A DNA stretch of 48,893 nucleotides from Chloroflexota bacterium (lineage in GTDB: Bacteria; Chloroflexota; Dehalococcoidia; DSTF01; RBG-16-68-14), in NCBI GenBank assembly GCA_022562155.1, contig JADFPV010000009.1, positions 1 to 48,893 of the forward strand. Direction: 5' to 3'. Positions 41,673 to 48,893 of this stretch are shown here, piece after piece. The translations under genes were made by a program, and so were the position numbers. The stretch's first letter is position 1; each line of letters opens with the position of its first letter. Under the pieces are notes generated by a model. That model was not told the DNA's origin, did no database searches, and saw only the letters and a program-made list of their open reading frames with translations.

Positions 41673-42637
41673 CCACCGTTGCTGCGCCCCCTGCCGCGAC
41701 GCGTGAGGCCCTCGGCCCTACGTTGATCAAGCTGGCGAAGGACGGTCTCGATGTCGTCGTCGTCGACGCCGACCTCGGCAAGTCGACCACGTCGCGGAAG
41801 TTCCGCGACGAGTACCCCGACCGATTCTTCAGCGTCGGCATCGCCGAAGCGAACATGATCGGCGTCTCCTGCGGCCTCGCCGCCGCGGGTAAGATCGCCT
41901 TCTGCAGCACGTTCGCCGTATTTCTGCCCGGACGCTGCTTCGACCAAATCCGCGTCAGCGTCGCGCAGACGGGCGCGAACGTGAAGATGGTTGCCAGCCA
42001 CGCCGGCATTAGCGTCGGCCCGGACGGCATTTCGGCGCACGCGATCGAGGACCTCGCGCTGATGTGCTCGCTGCCCGGCGTCACCGTGATCTGCCCCGCC
42101 GATGTCGTCCAGGCGCGCCAGGCGATCGAGGTCGCCGCGAAGACGCAGGGGCCGTTCTACATCCGCACCGGACGCTCCAAAGTCCCCGTGATCTACGACG
42201 ATGATTACGAATTCCAGCTCGGCAAAGCGGACCAGTTGCGAGATGGCTCGGACGCGACGGTGATCGCCGTCGGCCTGCTGGTCACCCCGGCTCTCGAAGC
42301 GGCGGAGACGCTCGCGAACGAGGGCATCGCGTGCCGCGTGCTGAACATGGCGACCGTCAGCCCGATGGACGAGGCCGCGATTGCGGCTGCCGCGCGCGAA
42401 ACGGGCGCCATCGTGACCGCCGAGGAACACCTTGTGCGCACCGGCGTCTCCGCGATGGTCTCGCAGTTTGTCGGCGGCACCACGCCCGTACCGATGGGCG
42501 CCGTGGGCGTCACAGGCTATGCGGAGTCCGGCAGCGCCGACGAGCTGCTACAGAAGTACGGCCTCACTGTCGATGCCATTGTTGAGGAGGTCAAGTCCGT
42601 GGTCGCCCGCAAACGTGGCACGGACGGAGCATCATGA
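41669..42637 (+). CDS. Transketolase, C-terminal subunit
   Basis: The 322-residue protein has the pyrimidine-binding domain and the C-terminal domain of transketolase/DXPS enzymes: VVVDADLGKST, SVGIAEANMIGVSCGLA with the conserved Glu, ASHAGISVGPDGISAHAIED and TAEEHLVRTGV. It completes the active site with the subunit encoded at 39802. The HEPN/MNT pair separates the two genes. It overlaps the next gene as ATGA. Confidence 0.95.
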   Translation: MTTVAAPPAATREALGPTLIKLAKDGLDVVVVDADLGKSTTSRKFRDEYPDRFFSVGIAEANMIGVSCGLAAAGKIAFCSTFAVFLPGRCFDQIRVSVAQTGANVKMVASHAGISVGPDGISAHAIEDLALMCSLPGVTVICPADVVQARQAIEVAAKTQGPFYIRTGRSKVPVIYDDDYEFQLGKADQLRDGSDATVIAVGLLVTPALEAAETLANEGIACRVLNMATVSPMDEAAIAAAARETGAIVTAEEHLVRTGVSAMVSQFVGGTTPVPMGAVGVTGYAESGSADELLQKYGLTVDAIVEEVKSVVARKRGTDGAS

Positions 42638-43764
42638 CCAAGCCGAAAGTTGCCGTTCTTTTCACGAAGCCGGAGACCGCCCTCGACGACTATCATCGCC
42701 TCTATGAGTTGGGCGGCGCGAGCGAATACCTCGACGCTTCCGCTCACACCATCATCAAGGACAACATCTCCTGGCACTACCCGTTCCCGTCGGCGAACAC
42801 GACGCCCTGGCAGCTTGAGGCCGCGATCACCGGCCTGCGAGGCATGGGCTACAACGACCTCACCTGCGTCCAGAACAAGACGGTCGTGACGGACGCCTTT
42901 AAGGGCGAAGACCTCAACCACTACGTCCCGATCTTCAAGCACCACGGCGTGCCCGTGCTGTTCAACTTCCGCGACGAGGACATGACGTGGGAGTTCTACA
43001 AGCCTAAGCGCAAGATGCTCGTGCTCGACCAGATCTTCCCCGAAGGCGTCAAAATCCCCGACTTCTTCCACGGCAAGAACATCGTCCACTTGCCGACCAT
43101 CAAGTGCCACATCTACACGACCACCACCGGCGCGATGAAGAACGCGTTCGGCGGGCTGCTGAACACGAATCGCCACTACACGCACAGCCACATTCACGAG
43201 ACGCTCGTCGACCTGCTCGGCATCCAGCAGGAGATCCACCCCGGCATCTTCGCGCTGATGGACGGCACCACTGCCGGTAACGGCCCCGGCCCGCGCACGA
43301 TGGACCCGGTACGGAAGGACGTCATCCTCGGCTCTGGTGACCAGGTCGCGATCGACGCAGTCGCCGCGAAGATGATGGGCATGGACCCGCTCAGCATCCC
43401 CTACATCAAGATCGCGCACGAGCAGGGCCTCGGCGTCGGCGACCCGAGCGAAATCGAGCTTGTCGGCGACGACGTCTCCGGCGAATCGTGGGGCTTCAAG
43501 GTCGGCGGTTCGATCCACGCCGTGATGGGCTGGCTCGCCTGGTACGGCCCGACGCGCATCTTCCAGAAGGCCGTCCTCCACACGCCGTTGGTGCACGTCG
43601 CGAACTTCTGGTCGGAGGCCTACCACGACTACCTCCACTGGCCGCTGAAGGAGCGCAAGATCTACGAGCGCTGGTTAGAGGAATCGCCCTGGGGCCGGCT
43701 CTTCGCCCGCTACGCCGAAGAAGGCACGCTCTTACCGTCTACGGCGCCCGTCGCAACCTCCTAG
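42634..43764 (+). CDS. DUF362 domain protein
   Basis: The 376-residue protein matches DUF362 (VHLPTIKCHIYTTTTGAMKNAFGGLLN and SGDQVAIDAVAAKMMGMDP). Its role is not established. Many relatives carry a ferredoxin domain; this one has no CxxC cluster. The overlap with transketolase suggests that it is co-expressed in sugar metabolism, but no reaction can be named. Confidence 0.88.
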   Translation: MTKPKVAVLFTKPETALDDYHRLYELGGASEYLDASAHTIIKDNISWHYPFPSANTTPWQLEAAITGLRGMGYNDLTCVQNKTVVTDAFKGEDLNHYVPIFKHHGVPVLFNFRDEDMTWEFYKPKRKMLVLDQIFPEGVKIPDFFHGKNIVHLPTIKCHIYTTTTGAMKNAFGGLLNTNRHYTHSHIHETLVDLLGIQQEIHPGIFALMDGTTAGNGPGPRTMDPVRKDVILGSGDQVAIDAVAAKMMGMDPLSIPYIKIAHEQGLGVGDPSEIELVGDDVSGESWGFKVGGSIHAVMGWLAWYGPTRIFQKAVLHTPLVHVANFWSEAYHDYLHWPLKERKIYERWLEESPWGRLFARYAEEGTLLPSTAPVATS

Positions 43765-43789
43765 CGAGAGTTCTCAGTCAGGCAGCCCC

Positions 43790-44353
43790 ATGAGGAGCAA
43801 ACGAGAAAGCTTGCTGGAAGAGCTATCTCGGCTGTTCTACAACAGGAGCGGTCCGGCCCTCCGCGCTGTCCAGCGCCGCATCAGCCAGCCCGGCGTCTGG
43901 TGGAAATTCGCCAACGTCTTCGGTCTCATCCTTGGCGGTCTGCTGATCGTTTCCTCAGGGCTCGTTCCCTGGTGGGAGATTGGTTCTCGTGAAGTGTATG
44001 GGCTCGACTTCATGCGTGGCCGGGCTGCGTTCAGCTTCGGAGCACTCCTGTTCCTAATGGGATTCTTCCGTGCCCTCTGGCCTCCAGATCGACTCCGCCT
44101 GCAGACGGTGTCTGTAGGAGTCTTGATAGCGCTCGCGGTGATCGGGCTGGCTATCCTCGAACGAGATCGGTCGGATCACGGGGGCTTCGGCGGCCTGGGC
44201 CTGTTCTCGATTTTCGCGCGTTACGCAGTTCGCGAGGGCTATTACCTCGCACTCTACGGCGGCATCATTGCCTTCGTCGGCTCGCTCTGCGGCCTCGCGC
44301 GGGATCCAGATCCCGTCGCCGACCCACCTCCAAGGTTCGCGCGCTACGTCTGA
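43790..44353 (+). CDS. Membrane protein, four predicted helices, unknown function
   Basis: The 187-residue protein has a basic cytoplasmic N terminus and hydrophobic segments near 41-57, 80-95, 106-122 and 152-170. No family motif is recognised. It follows the transketolase operon by 25 bases, so it may be read from the same transcript. Confidence 0.7.
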   Translation: MRSKRESLLEELSRLFYNRSGPALRAVQRRISQPGVWWKFANVFGLILGGLLIVSSGLVPWWEIGSREVYGLDFMRGRAAFSFGALLFLMGFFRALWPPDRLRLQTVSVGVLIALAVIGLAILERDRSDHGGFGGLGLFSIFARYAVREGYYLALYGGIIAFVGSLCGLARDPDPVADPPPRFARYV

Positions 44354-44397
44354 TAGCAAGGCCCTGAGCGCTTGTCACGTTATAGTTGTGAAGCGCT

Positions 44398-45399
44398 GTG
44401 AACGTAAGAGACCTGCGCGGTAAGCTCCTCCTCTCGGTTCTGCTGGGCGTCGTCGTCTACGCCGGCGTCACCTTCTTCGTGGATTACAACGACGTTGCCA
44501 GCAGTCTGGCCGACTTCAATTGGGCGCTCCTTCCGCTGATCCTCGGCCTCACGACGATGAACTACATCTTCCGCTTCATAAAGTGGGAGTACTACCTGCG
44601 CGTCATTGGCGTGAAGGGCCTTAGCCGCGTCACCAGCTTCCTGATCTTCTTCTCCGGCCTGGGCATGGTGATCACACCGGGGAAGGTCGGCGAGTGGCTC
44701 AAGAGCTACCTGCTCCGCGAGGTCCACGGCACGCCGATCGCGCGCTCCGCGCCGATCTTGATCGCGGAGCGCCTCACGGACAGCATCGCGCTGCTGATCA
44801 TCTGCGCGGCCGGTGTCTTCGTGTTCGGCGATTTCTGGCTGGCGTTCGTCGTCGTTGCGGTTGGCGCCGTGCTCTTCGTCGCGGTCTCGCGCCACCGTCC
44901 CACGGCGATGCGCATCATCCATCTGGGAGACCGCATTCCGATCGTCAAGCGCTTCGTCCCTCAGCTTGAGGAGTTTTACGAATCGACCTACGTTCTGATG
45001 TCGCCGCGGGCGGTGATTCTGATGGGCGCGCTCAGCACCTTTTCATGGTTTTTCGAAGTACTGGGCTTCTACTTCACGTTCATCGGCCTCGGCCTGGACG
45101 GCGGCAGCGACCTGCTGCTGAAGTCCGCCTTCATCCTGCCGATCGCCACGCTTGCCAGCGCGCTTCTACTTACGCCGGGTGGCCTCGGCGTCGCGGAGGG
45201 GGCGCTCGTCACGCTTTCCGTTGCGCTGTTGGACATCTCGCGTAGTGCGGCCGCTGTCGCGACGTTCATCATTCGATTCGGGACGCTCTGGTTCGGCGTC
45301 ATCGTCGGCCTGATCGCGTTCGCGATCCTCAGCAGGCGGATTTCGCTGGACGAGGAGCCTGAGACGGCTGAGCCCGCTACAGCCGAATCGCCGCCCTAG
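44398..45399 (+). CDS. UPF0104 / lysylphosphatidylglycerol-synthase-like membrane protein
   Basis: The 333-residue protein has about eight hydrophobic helices and the signature of the YbhN/AglD-like family (RFIKWEYYLRVIG, GMVITPGKVGEWLKSYLLRE, LTPGGLGVAEGAL). Relatives are flippase-like or transfer domains linked to lipid or glycan synthesis. The start is a GTG at 44398. A TATAGT box lies 11 bases before the GTG. The CDF gene follows after 6 bases. Confidence 0.88.
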   Translation: MNVRDLRGKLLLSVLLGVVVYAGVTFFVDYNDVASSLADFNWALLPLILGLTTMNYIFRFIKWEYYLRVIGVKGLSRVTSFLIFFSGLGMVITPGKVGEWLKSYLLREVHGTPIARSAPILIAERLTDSIALLIICAAGVFVFGDFWLAFVVVAVGAVLFVAVSRHRPTAMRIIHLGDRIPIVKRFVPQLEEFYESTYVLMSPRAVILMGALSTFSWFFEVLGFYFTFIGLGLDGGSDLLLKSAFILPIATLASALLLTPGGLGVAEGALVTLSVALLDISRSAAAVATFIIRFGTLWFGVIVGLIAFAILSRRISLDEEPETAEPATAESPP

Positions 45400-45405
45400 C
45401 CCGTC

Positions 45406-46326
45406 ATGTCCACCCCCGGCTTCCTCGCCTTCCGTTCAGACCTCGCTTCGAGAGCGGCAGCGCTCTCGTTTACGTCGAACTTCCTGCTGATGATCCTAAA
45501 GATCGTCGTCGGCATCATTAGCGGGAGCGTTGCGGTCCTCTCTGATGGCATCGACAGCGCCGAGGACAGCGTCGCATCGGTCTTCGCGTTCATTAGCATC
45601 CAGCTCGCGAGCGCTCCGGCAGATGAGGAGCATCCGTATGGCCACGGCAAAGCCGAGAGCGTCGCCGCCGCCGGCCAGGCGGTCCTCATCGCGGGTGCCG
45701 CCGGCTTCATCGTCTACCAGGGCGTTCAGCACCTGGTAGACCGCGATGTCGAGATCGATACTACGCCGGGCGTGATCGCGCTCGTCGTGACGGCGGTCGT
45801 GAACGTCGGCGTCGTGCTCTACGTCTCCCGTGCCGCTCGCCAGACGGGCTCGGTCGCCCTCCAGGCTGACGCCCGCCACCTCAGGACGAACATCGTTCAG
45901 GCGGCCGGTGTCCTCTTGGCGCTGGTGCTCGTCGCCACGACAGGCCACACGCTGTTCGACCCGATCATGGCGCTGCTGCTGGCGGGCTACCTGCTCTGGA
46001 CGGCCAGCCAGGTGTTCATGACCGGCCTGGCCGAGATCATGGACATGCGCCTACCGGAAGACGAACAGAACATCGTCATCGCCTGCATTGACGAAGGCCG
46101 TGATCGGGGCGTCCGCGGTTATCACCACCTGCGCACGCGTAAGGCGGGCCGCCAGCGCTACATCGATTTCCACCTGCTCGTCGATCCTGAGGAGACGGTG
46201 GACAAGGCGCACACCGTCTGCGACGCGATCGAGCATGCGATTCAGGAGAAGCTGCCCGGCGCGGTCGTCGTCATGCACCTCGAGCCGGACGATGGACGCT
46301 ATCGCGGCCCTGAGACCGAGGCCTAG
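45406..46326 (+). CDS. Cation diffusion facilitator (CDF) transporter with atypical metal site
   Basis: The 306-residue protein has the CDF layout: six helices and a C-terminal cytoplasmic ferredoxin-like domain (about 205-300). The second helix carries SDGIDSAED (Asp50-x3-Asp54) and a HPYGHGKAE loop follows. The fifth helix has DARHLRTN, so His158-x3-Asn162 replaces the usual His-x3-Asp. The metal may therefore not be zinc. It exports divalent metal in exchange for protons in studied relatives. Confidence 0.92.
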   Translation: MSTPGFLAFRSDLASRAAALSFTSNFLLMILKIVVGIISGSVAVLSDGIDSAEDSVASVFAFISIQLASAPADEEHPYGHGKAESVAAAGQAVLIAGAAGFIVYQGVQHLVDRDVEIDTTPGVIALVVTAVVNVGVVLYVSRAARQTGSVALQADARHLRTNIVQAAGVLLALVLVATTGHTLFDPIMALLLAGYLLWTASQVFMTGLAEIMDMRLPEDEQNIVIACIDEGRDRGVRGYHHLRTRKAGRQRYIDFHLLVDPEETVDKAHTVCDAIEHAIQEKLPGAVVVMHLEPDDGRYRGPETEA

Positions 46327-46335
46327 GCAGTCGCG

Positions 46336-47136
46336 CTAACCGCCGGCGGGCTCGAGCACCCAGATCTCAGCCGCGCCTGGCTCCGGTAGCGCGTCGACGT
46401 CGAACCCGACAGTCGAACTGGCGATCTCACGGACGTCCTTGCCCTCTAGGAACGCCTCGACCGGGTCCAGGTCGAACGCCAGCACCGCCGTGCCGTAGTG
46501 CATCGGCACGACGATACGCGGGCCGATCTGACCGACGATGTCTGTTGCGCCCGCCGCATCGACCGTGAACACACCACCGACGGGGATCAAAAGCACGTCG
46601 ATCTGGCCCAATGCGTCGAGCTGCTCCAGTGTCAGCTCGGCCTGACCTATGTCGCCTAAGTGCGCGATGCGGAGGCCGGCGGTCTCGATGACGAACATGG
46701 CGTTGCGGCCCCGCTCGGAACCCTCGCTGTCGTCGTGGAACGCATCGATCGAGAAGATACGCGTGTCGCTAAAGGTCTCGTCGTTCGACGCCCAGCCGTC
46801 AGCGGTGAGGCCACGCAGAACAGTGGCCTCACCGGCCAGGGTGACGTTGCTGTGATCGGGGTGATCGTGACTCACGGTCACGACGTCCGCCGCCAGCTCC
46901 TCTGCGGTGGGAACCCGATAGCCGATTTCGCCGTAGGGATCGAGCAAGACGCGCGTGCCGTCGGCGGTCGTCAGCACGAACATCGCCTGTCCCCACCACG
47001 TCAGCTCGACGGTGCCTCGGTTCTCAGTGACAGGCGAATCGAACGTCGGCGAACCGCCGTCGTCGCTTCCGCCACAAGCGAGCAGTACGATGCCCAGCGT
47101 GACTACAACAGGTAGGAGTAAAGCATGTAGTTTCAC
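46336..47136 (-). CDS. MBL-fold (UlaG-like) hydrolase lipoprotein
   Basis: The 266-residue protein has a lipoprotein signal ending in Cys21 (LLAC) and a metallo-beta-lactamase domain with SHDHPDHSNV, the HxHxDH metal motif, then LGDIGQAEL and a final PMHYGT. The fold is that of UlaG-type lactonases. The substrate is unknown; an exported member of this group is less common. The EthD gene lies 5 bases upstream on the same strand. Confidence 0.9.
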   Translation of the reverse strand: MKLHALLLPVVVTLGIVLLACGGSDDGGSPTFDSPVTENRGTVELTWWGQAMFVLTTADGTRVLLDPYGEIGYRVPTAEELAADVVTVSHDHPDHSNVTLAGEATVLRGLTADGWASNDETFSDTRIFSIDAFHDDSEGSERGRNAMFVIETAGLRIAHLGDIGQAELTLEQLDALGQIDVLLIPVGGVFTVDAAGATDIVGQIGPRIVVPMHYGTAVLAFDLDPVEAFLEGKDVREIASSTVGFDVDALPEPGAAEIWVLEPAGG

Positions 47137-47141
47137 GGCCC

Positions 47142-47471
47142 TTACTCCACTATGGGCTTCTCTTCGGTGAAGAGCAGGATGCTGCGGCTGTGGTGGATGA
47201 AGTTCAGTTCGTCTTCACGCGCGGCATCGCATTCCGGCGAGGAGATGCTATCTCGGAACGCTTGCAGGTCGTCGTACCAGAGTTCCGCCGCGCCGTCGTA
47301 GGGTGGCGGCTCCTTCCCACCATACGTCTCCGGCAGCGTGTGGCATTGCACATAGCGACGGACGCCGGGGATCTTGGCGGCAATGGGGGCGTGCGTTTCG
47401 CGCCAGTACGTTTGGAACGCCTCGAAGGACATCCCTTCCTTGCGCGTAATCATGTAGATGAGCTTCATCAT
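47142..47471 (-). CDS. EthD-domain protein
   Basis: The 109-residue protein is a single ferredoxin-like EthD domain (MKLIYMITRKEGMSFEAF, YWRETHAPIAAKIPGVRRYV). EthD-type proteins include small accessory proteins and dehalogenase-like members. GGGAGGG lies 5 bases before the ATG at 47471; a second ATG follows directly. It is probably in one operon with the MBL-fold lipoprotein. Confidence 0.88.
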   Translation of the reverse strand: MMKLIYMITRKEGMSFEAFQTYWRETHAPIAAKIPGVRRYVQCHTLPETYGGKEPPPYDGAAELWYDDLQAFRDSISSPECDAAREDELNFIHHSRSILLFTEEKPIVE

Positions 47472-47487
47472 GGTTCCCTCCCGTTCC

Positions 47488-47571
47488 TCATGTGGGTGCT
47501 GACTTCGCCCACTGCGCCCCAACGCCTAACAGCACGATGGCCGCTATACGAAGGACGATCTCTACTGTCAT
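47488..47571 (-). CDS. 27-residue hydrophobic frame, possible antiporter fragment
   Basis: Between nnr and the EthD gene, an ATG at 47571 opens 27 codons reading MTVEIVLRIAAIVLLGVGA then QWAK. The LLGVGAQW pattern resembles the first helix of CPA-type sodium/proton antiporters. It may be a small membrane protein, a leftover of a lost transporter, or chance. There is no ribosome site. Confidence 0.3.
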   Translation of the reverse strand: MTVEIVLRIAAIVLLGVGAQWAKSAPT

Positions 47572-47582
47572 CGTCGGATGTG

Positions 47583-48893
47583 CTAGACCGCGCGCAGCTC
47601 TCGCAGCGTGCGAGGTAGCTCAGGCAACAGATCGCCGGCTAGCATACCCGCATCGCCGAACTCTGGCTTCAGGCCTTGCGCGGCCGCGGCGTGCAGATAG
47701 GTCCCGCAGCAGGCCGCCTCAAACGGTGCGAGGCCCTGAGCCAGCAGCCCGGCGATTGTGCCAGCCAGCACATCGCCCGTTCCCGCCGACGCCAGCGCCG
47801 CGTTCGCGTACGGGTTGATGGCGGCACGGCCGTCCGGAGACGCGATGATGCTATAGGCGCCTTTCAGCACGAGGGTCTGCTTGAAATGCTCCGAAGCTTC
47901 GCGGGCGGAGGCCAGCCTGTCGCGTTGGATGGAGTCGATAGGCTGTCTCGTCAGCCGCGATTGTTCGCCTGGGTGAGGCGTCAGTATGCAGCGCGCTTCG
48001 ATGCGCTCCCACCAGCGGGGTAGCTTCGCGAGGTTGTTCAGGCCGTCAGCGTCGATCAGCACCGGCGGGCCGTCTTCCGGAATCGACGTGAGGAGCTGGC
48101 GCACGAACGACTCCTGCGATGCGCCCTGTCCGAGACCGGGGCCTAGGAGCAGCGCATCGTAACGCTCTAGCGCGCTCGCGACCTCGGTTGCCGCCTCGGC
48201 CGCCACGGACCCCTGCTGGGGTCCGCCTGCGCTCAGGGGCAGGAACGTAGCTTCGGTCAGTCCGCTCGCGATCATTGGCTGTGCGCTGGCGGGGCACGCG
48301 ACAGTCACCAGGCCCGCCCCTGAGCGCAGCGCGCCGAGCGCGGCCAATCGCGGCGCCCCGACGTACTGCCGCGACCCGGCGACGACCAGCAGCCGCCCGA
48401 ATGTGCCCTTATTCGCGTCCGACGGTCGGTCGGGCAGGCGTTCGCGCACCCAGCGGGCGTTCAGCAGCTCTACCGGCAGCGCATCGACCGCGTCGGACGG
48501 CAGGCCGATATCGATCACCTCGATCTGGCCGGCGTATTCGGCGCCGGGCAGCGTATGCAGCCCGACCTTGGAGCAGCCCAGCGCGACCGTCACATCGGCG
48601 CGCAGGGCGTGCGGGTCAGCGGCGCCTGTGTCGCAGTCGACGCCTGTCGGCACATCGACCGCGAAGACCTTGGGGCCGGCGGGCTTCGTTCGGGCAGACG
48701 CCACCTTGTCGAGTGCCTCCGCGAGGATGCCTTCCAGGGGCCGCGCGCGTCCCGTGCCCAGAACGGCGTCGACGACGGCCTCGGTGCCGGCGAGCGCTTC
48801 GTCTAGCTTGGTTAAGTCATCCCACGCCGGTCGGGGGACCAGCCCCTTCTCGACGAGCTGCTTCAGGTTTGCGTCGTCTTCGCCGCGCTCCGC
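47583..48893 (-). CDS. nnr: Bifunctional NAD(P)HX epimerase/dehydratase (Nnr), 5' end outside the window
   Basis: The frame is open from the window edge at 48893 to the stop at 47583 (436 codons), so the N terminus is missing. The first part belongs to the YjeF_N epimerase domain (AVVDAVLGTGRARPLEG, VDVPTGVDCDTG). The second is the ADP-dependent dehydratase domain (LVVAGSRQYVGAPRLAA, LTPHPGEQSRL, ASAGTGDVLAGTIAGLL). Together they repair hydrated NADH and NADPH. A GTG at 48704 is only an internal codon, since the domain clearly starts before it. Confidence 0.95.
   Translation of the reverse strand, partial: AERGEDDANLKQLVEKGLVPRPAWDDLTKLDEALAGTEAVVDAVLGTGRARPLEGILAEALDKVASARTKPAGPKVFAVDVPTGVDCDTGAADPHALRADVTVALGCSKVGLHTLPGAEYAGQIEVIDIGLPSDAVDALPVELLNARWVRERLPDRPSDANKGTFGRLLVVAGSRQYVGAPRLAALGALRSGAGLVTVACPASAQPMIASGLTEATFLPLSAGGPQQGSVAAEAATEVASALERYDALLLGPGLGQGASQESFVRQLLTSIPEDGPPVLIDADGLNNLAKLPRWWERIEARCILTPHPGEQSRLTRQPIDSIQRDRLASAREASEHFKQTLVLKGAYSIIASPDGRAAINPYANAALASAGTGDVLAGTIAGLLAQGLAPFEAACCGTYLHAAAAQGLKPEFGDAGMLAGDLLPELPRTLRELRAV

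Noticed and set aside
42517-43638. A 373-codon minus-strand frame across the DUF362 gene
   Set aside because: It is antisense to a recognised gene that is coupled by ATGA to its operon; the translation is rich in V, D, R and H, typical of a shadow frame.

Overview
The window looks like chromosomal DNA of a GC-rich, free-living heterotrophic bacterium, most likely Chloroflexota and possibly Dehalococcoidia-like. That assignment is an inference. It rests on a secreted protein ending in a T/P-rich linker and dockerin repeats (GDVNCDG...ILQFSAGLL), the split transketolase, the membrane ETF:quinone-oxidoreductase-like protein, and the many -10 boxes placed 6-9 bases before start codons. There is no large prophage, transposase or CRISPR array. 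The genes are short operons on both strands, often joined by 4-base ATGA/GTGA overlaps.

Layout. 1-3.7 kb: partial tRNA-Ser, a T7-lysozyme-type amidase, a two-helix membrane protein of unknown role, an LCP cell-wall transferase and a 25-residue membrane microprotein. 3.8-7.7 kb: acyl-CoA (propionyl-type) carboxylase beta subunit, a monoacylglycerol-lipase-like hydrolase and a CoA-binding acyl-CoA synthetase. 7.8-10.3 kb: AraC regulator divergent from an NmrA-DUF1772 pair. 10.3-15.2 kb: tRNA-Glu, tRNA-Gln and a hyuA-lipoprotein-hyuB operon. 15.2-19.6 kb: larE with two tandem alpha/beta hydrolases, then an HD-GYP phosphodiesterase. 19.7-25.4 kb: membrane Fe-S oxidoreductase of EMO type under a TetR-type operator, a 39-residue membrane protein, an unknown gene enclosed by two copies of that small gene's 3' part, and an MMPL transporter. 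25.4-30.6 kb: dockerin protein, L10 leader with rplJ-rplL, and a zinc-finger/LysM membrane protein. 30.7-34.9 kb: radC, a Cof-type phosphatase, an ABM monooxygenase-like protein, a cupredoxin lipoprotein divergent from an Rrf2 regulator. 34.9-37.6 kb: larB, an AAC(3)-like acetyltransferase and larC. 37.7-43.8 kb: methyltransferase, PhzF protein, and a split transketolase operon interrupted by a HEPN/MNT pair, followed by a DUF362 protein. 43.8-48.9 kb: membrane proteins, a CDF transporter, MBL-fold lipoprotein, EthD protein and a truncated nnrE-nnrD fusion.

How they fit. Acyl-CoA carboxylase, acyl-CoA synthetase, lipase-like hydrolase and the ETF-linked membrane oxidoreductase suggest fatty-acid or organic-acid oxidation feeding a quinone pool. 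LarB, LarC and LarE together make the nickel-pincer nucleotide, but no LarA-type client enzyme is in the window.

The most unusual points are the toxin-antitoxin-like HEPN/MNT cassette seamlessly coupled inside the transketolase operon, with a frameshifted HEPN gene; the unknown gene enclosed by a 94-base imperfect direct repeat; the L7/L12 gene with two plausible starts; and the widespread leaderless-type promoter layout.
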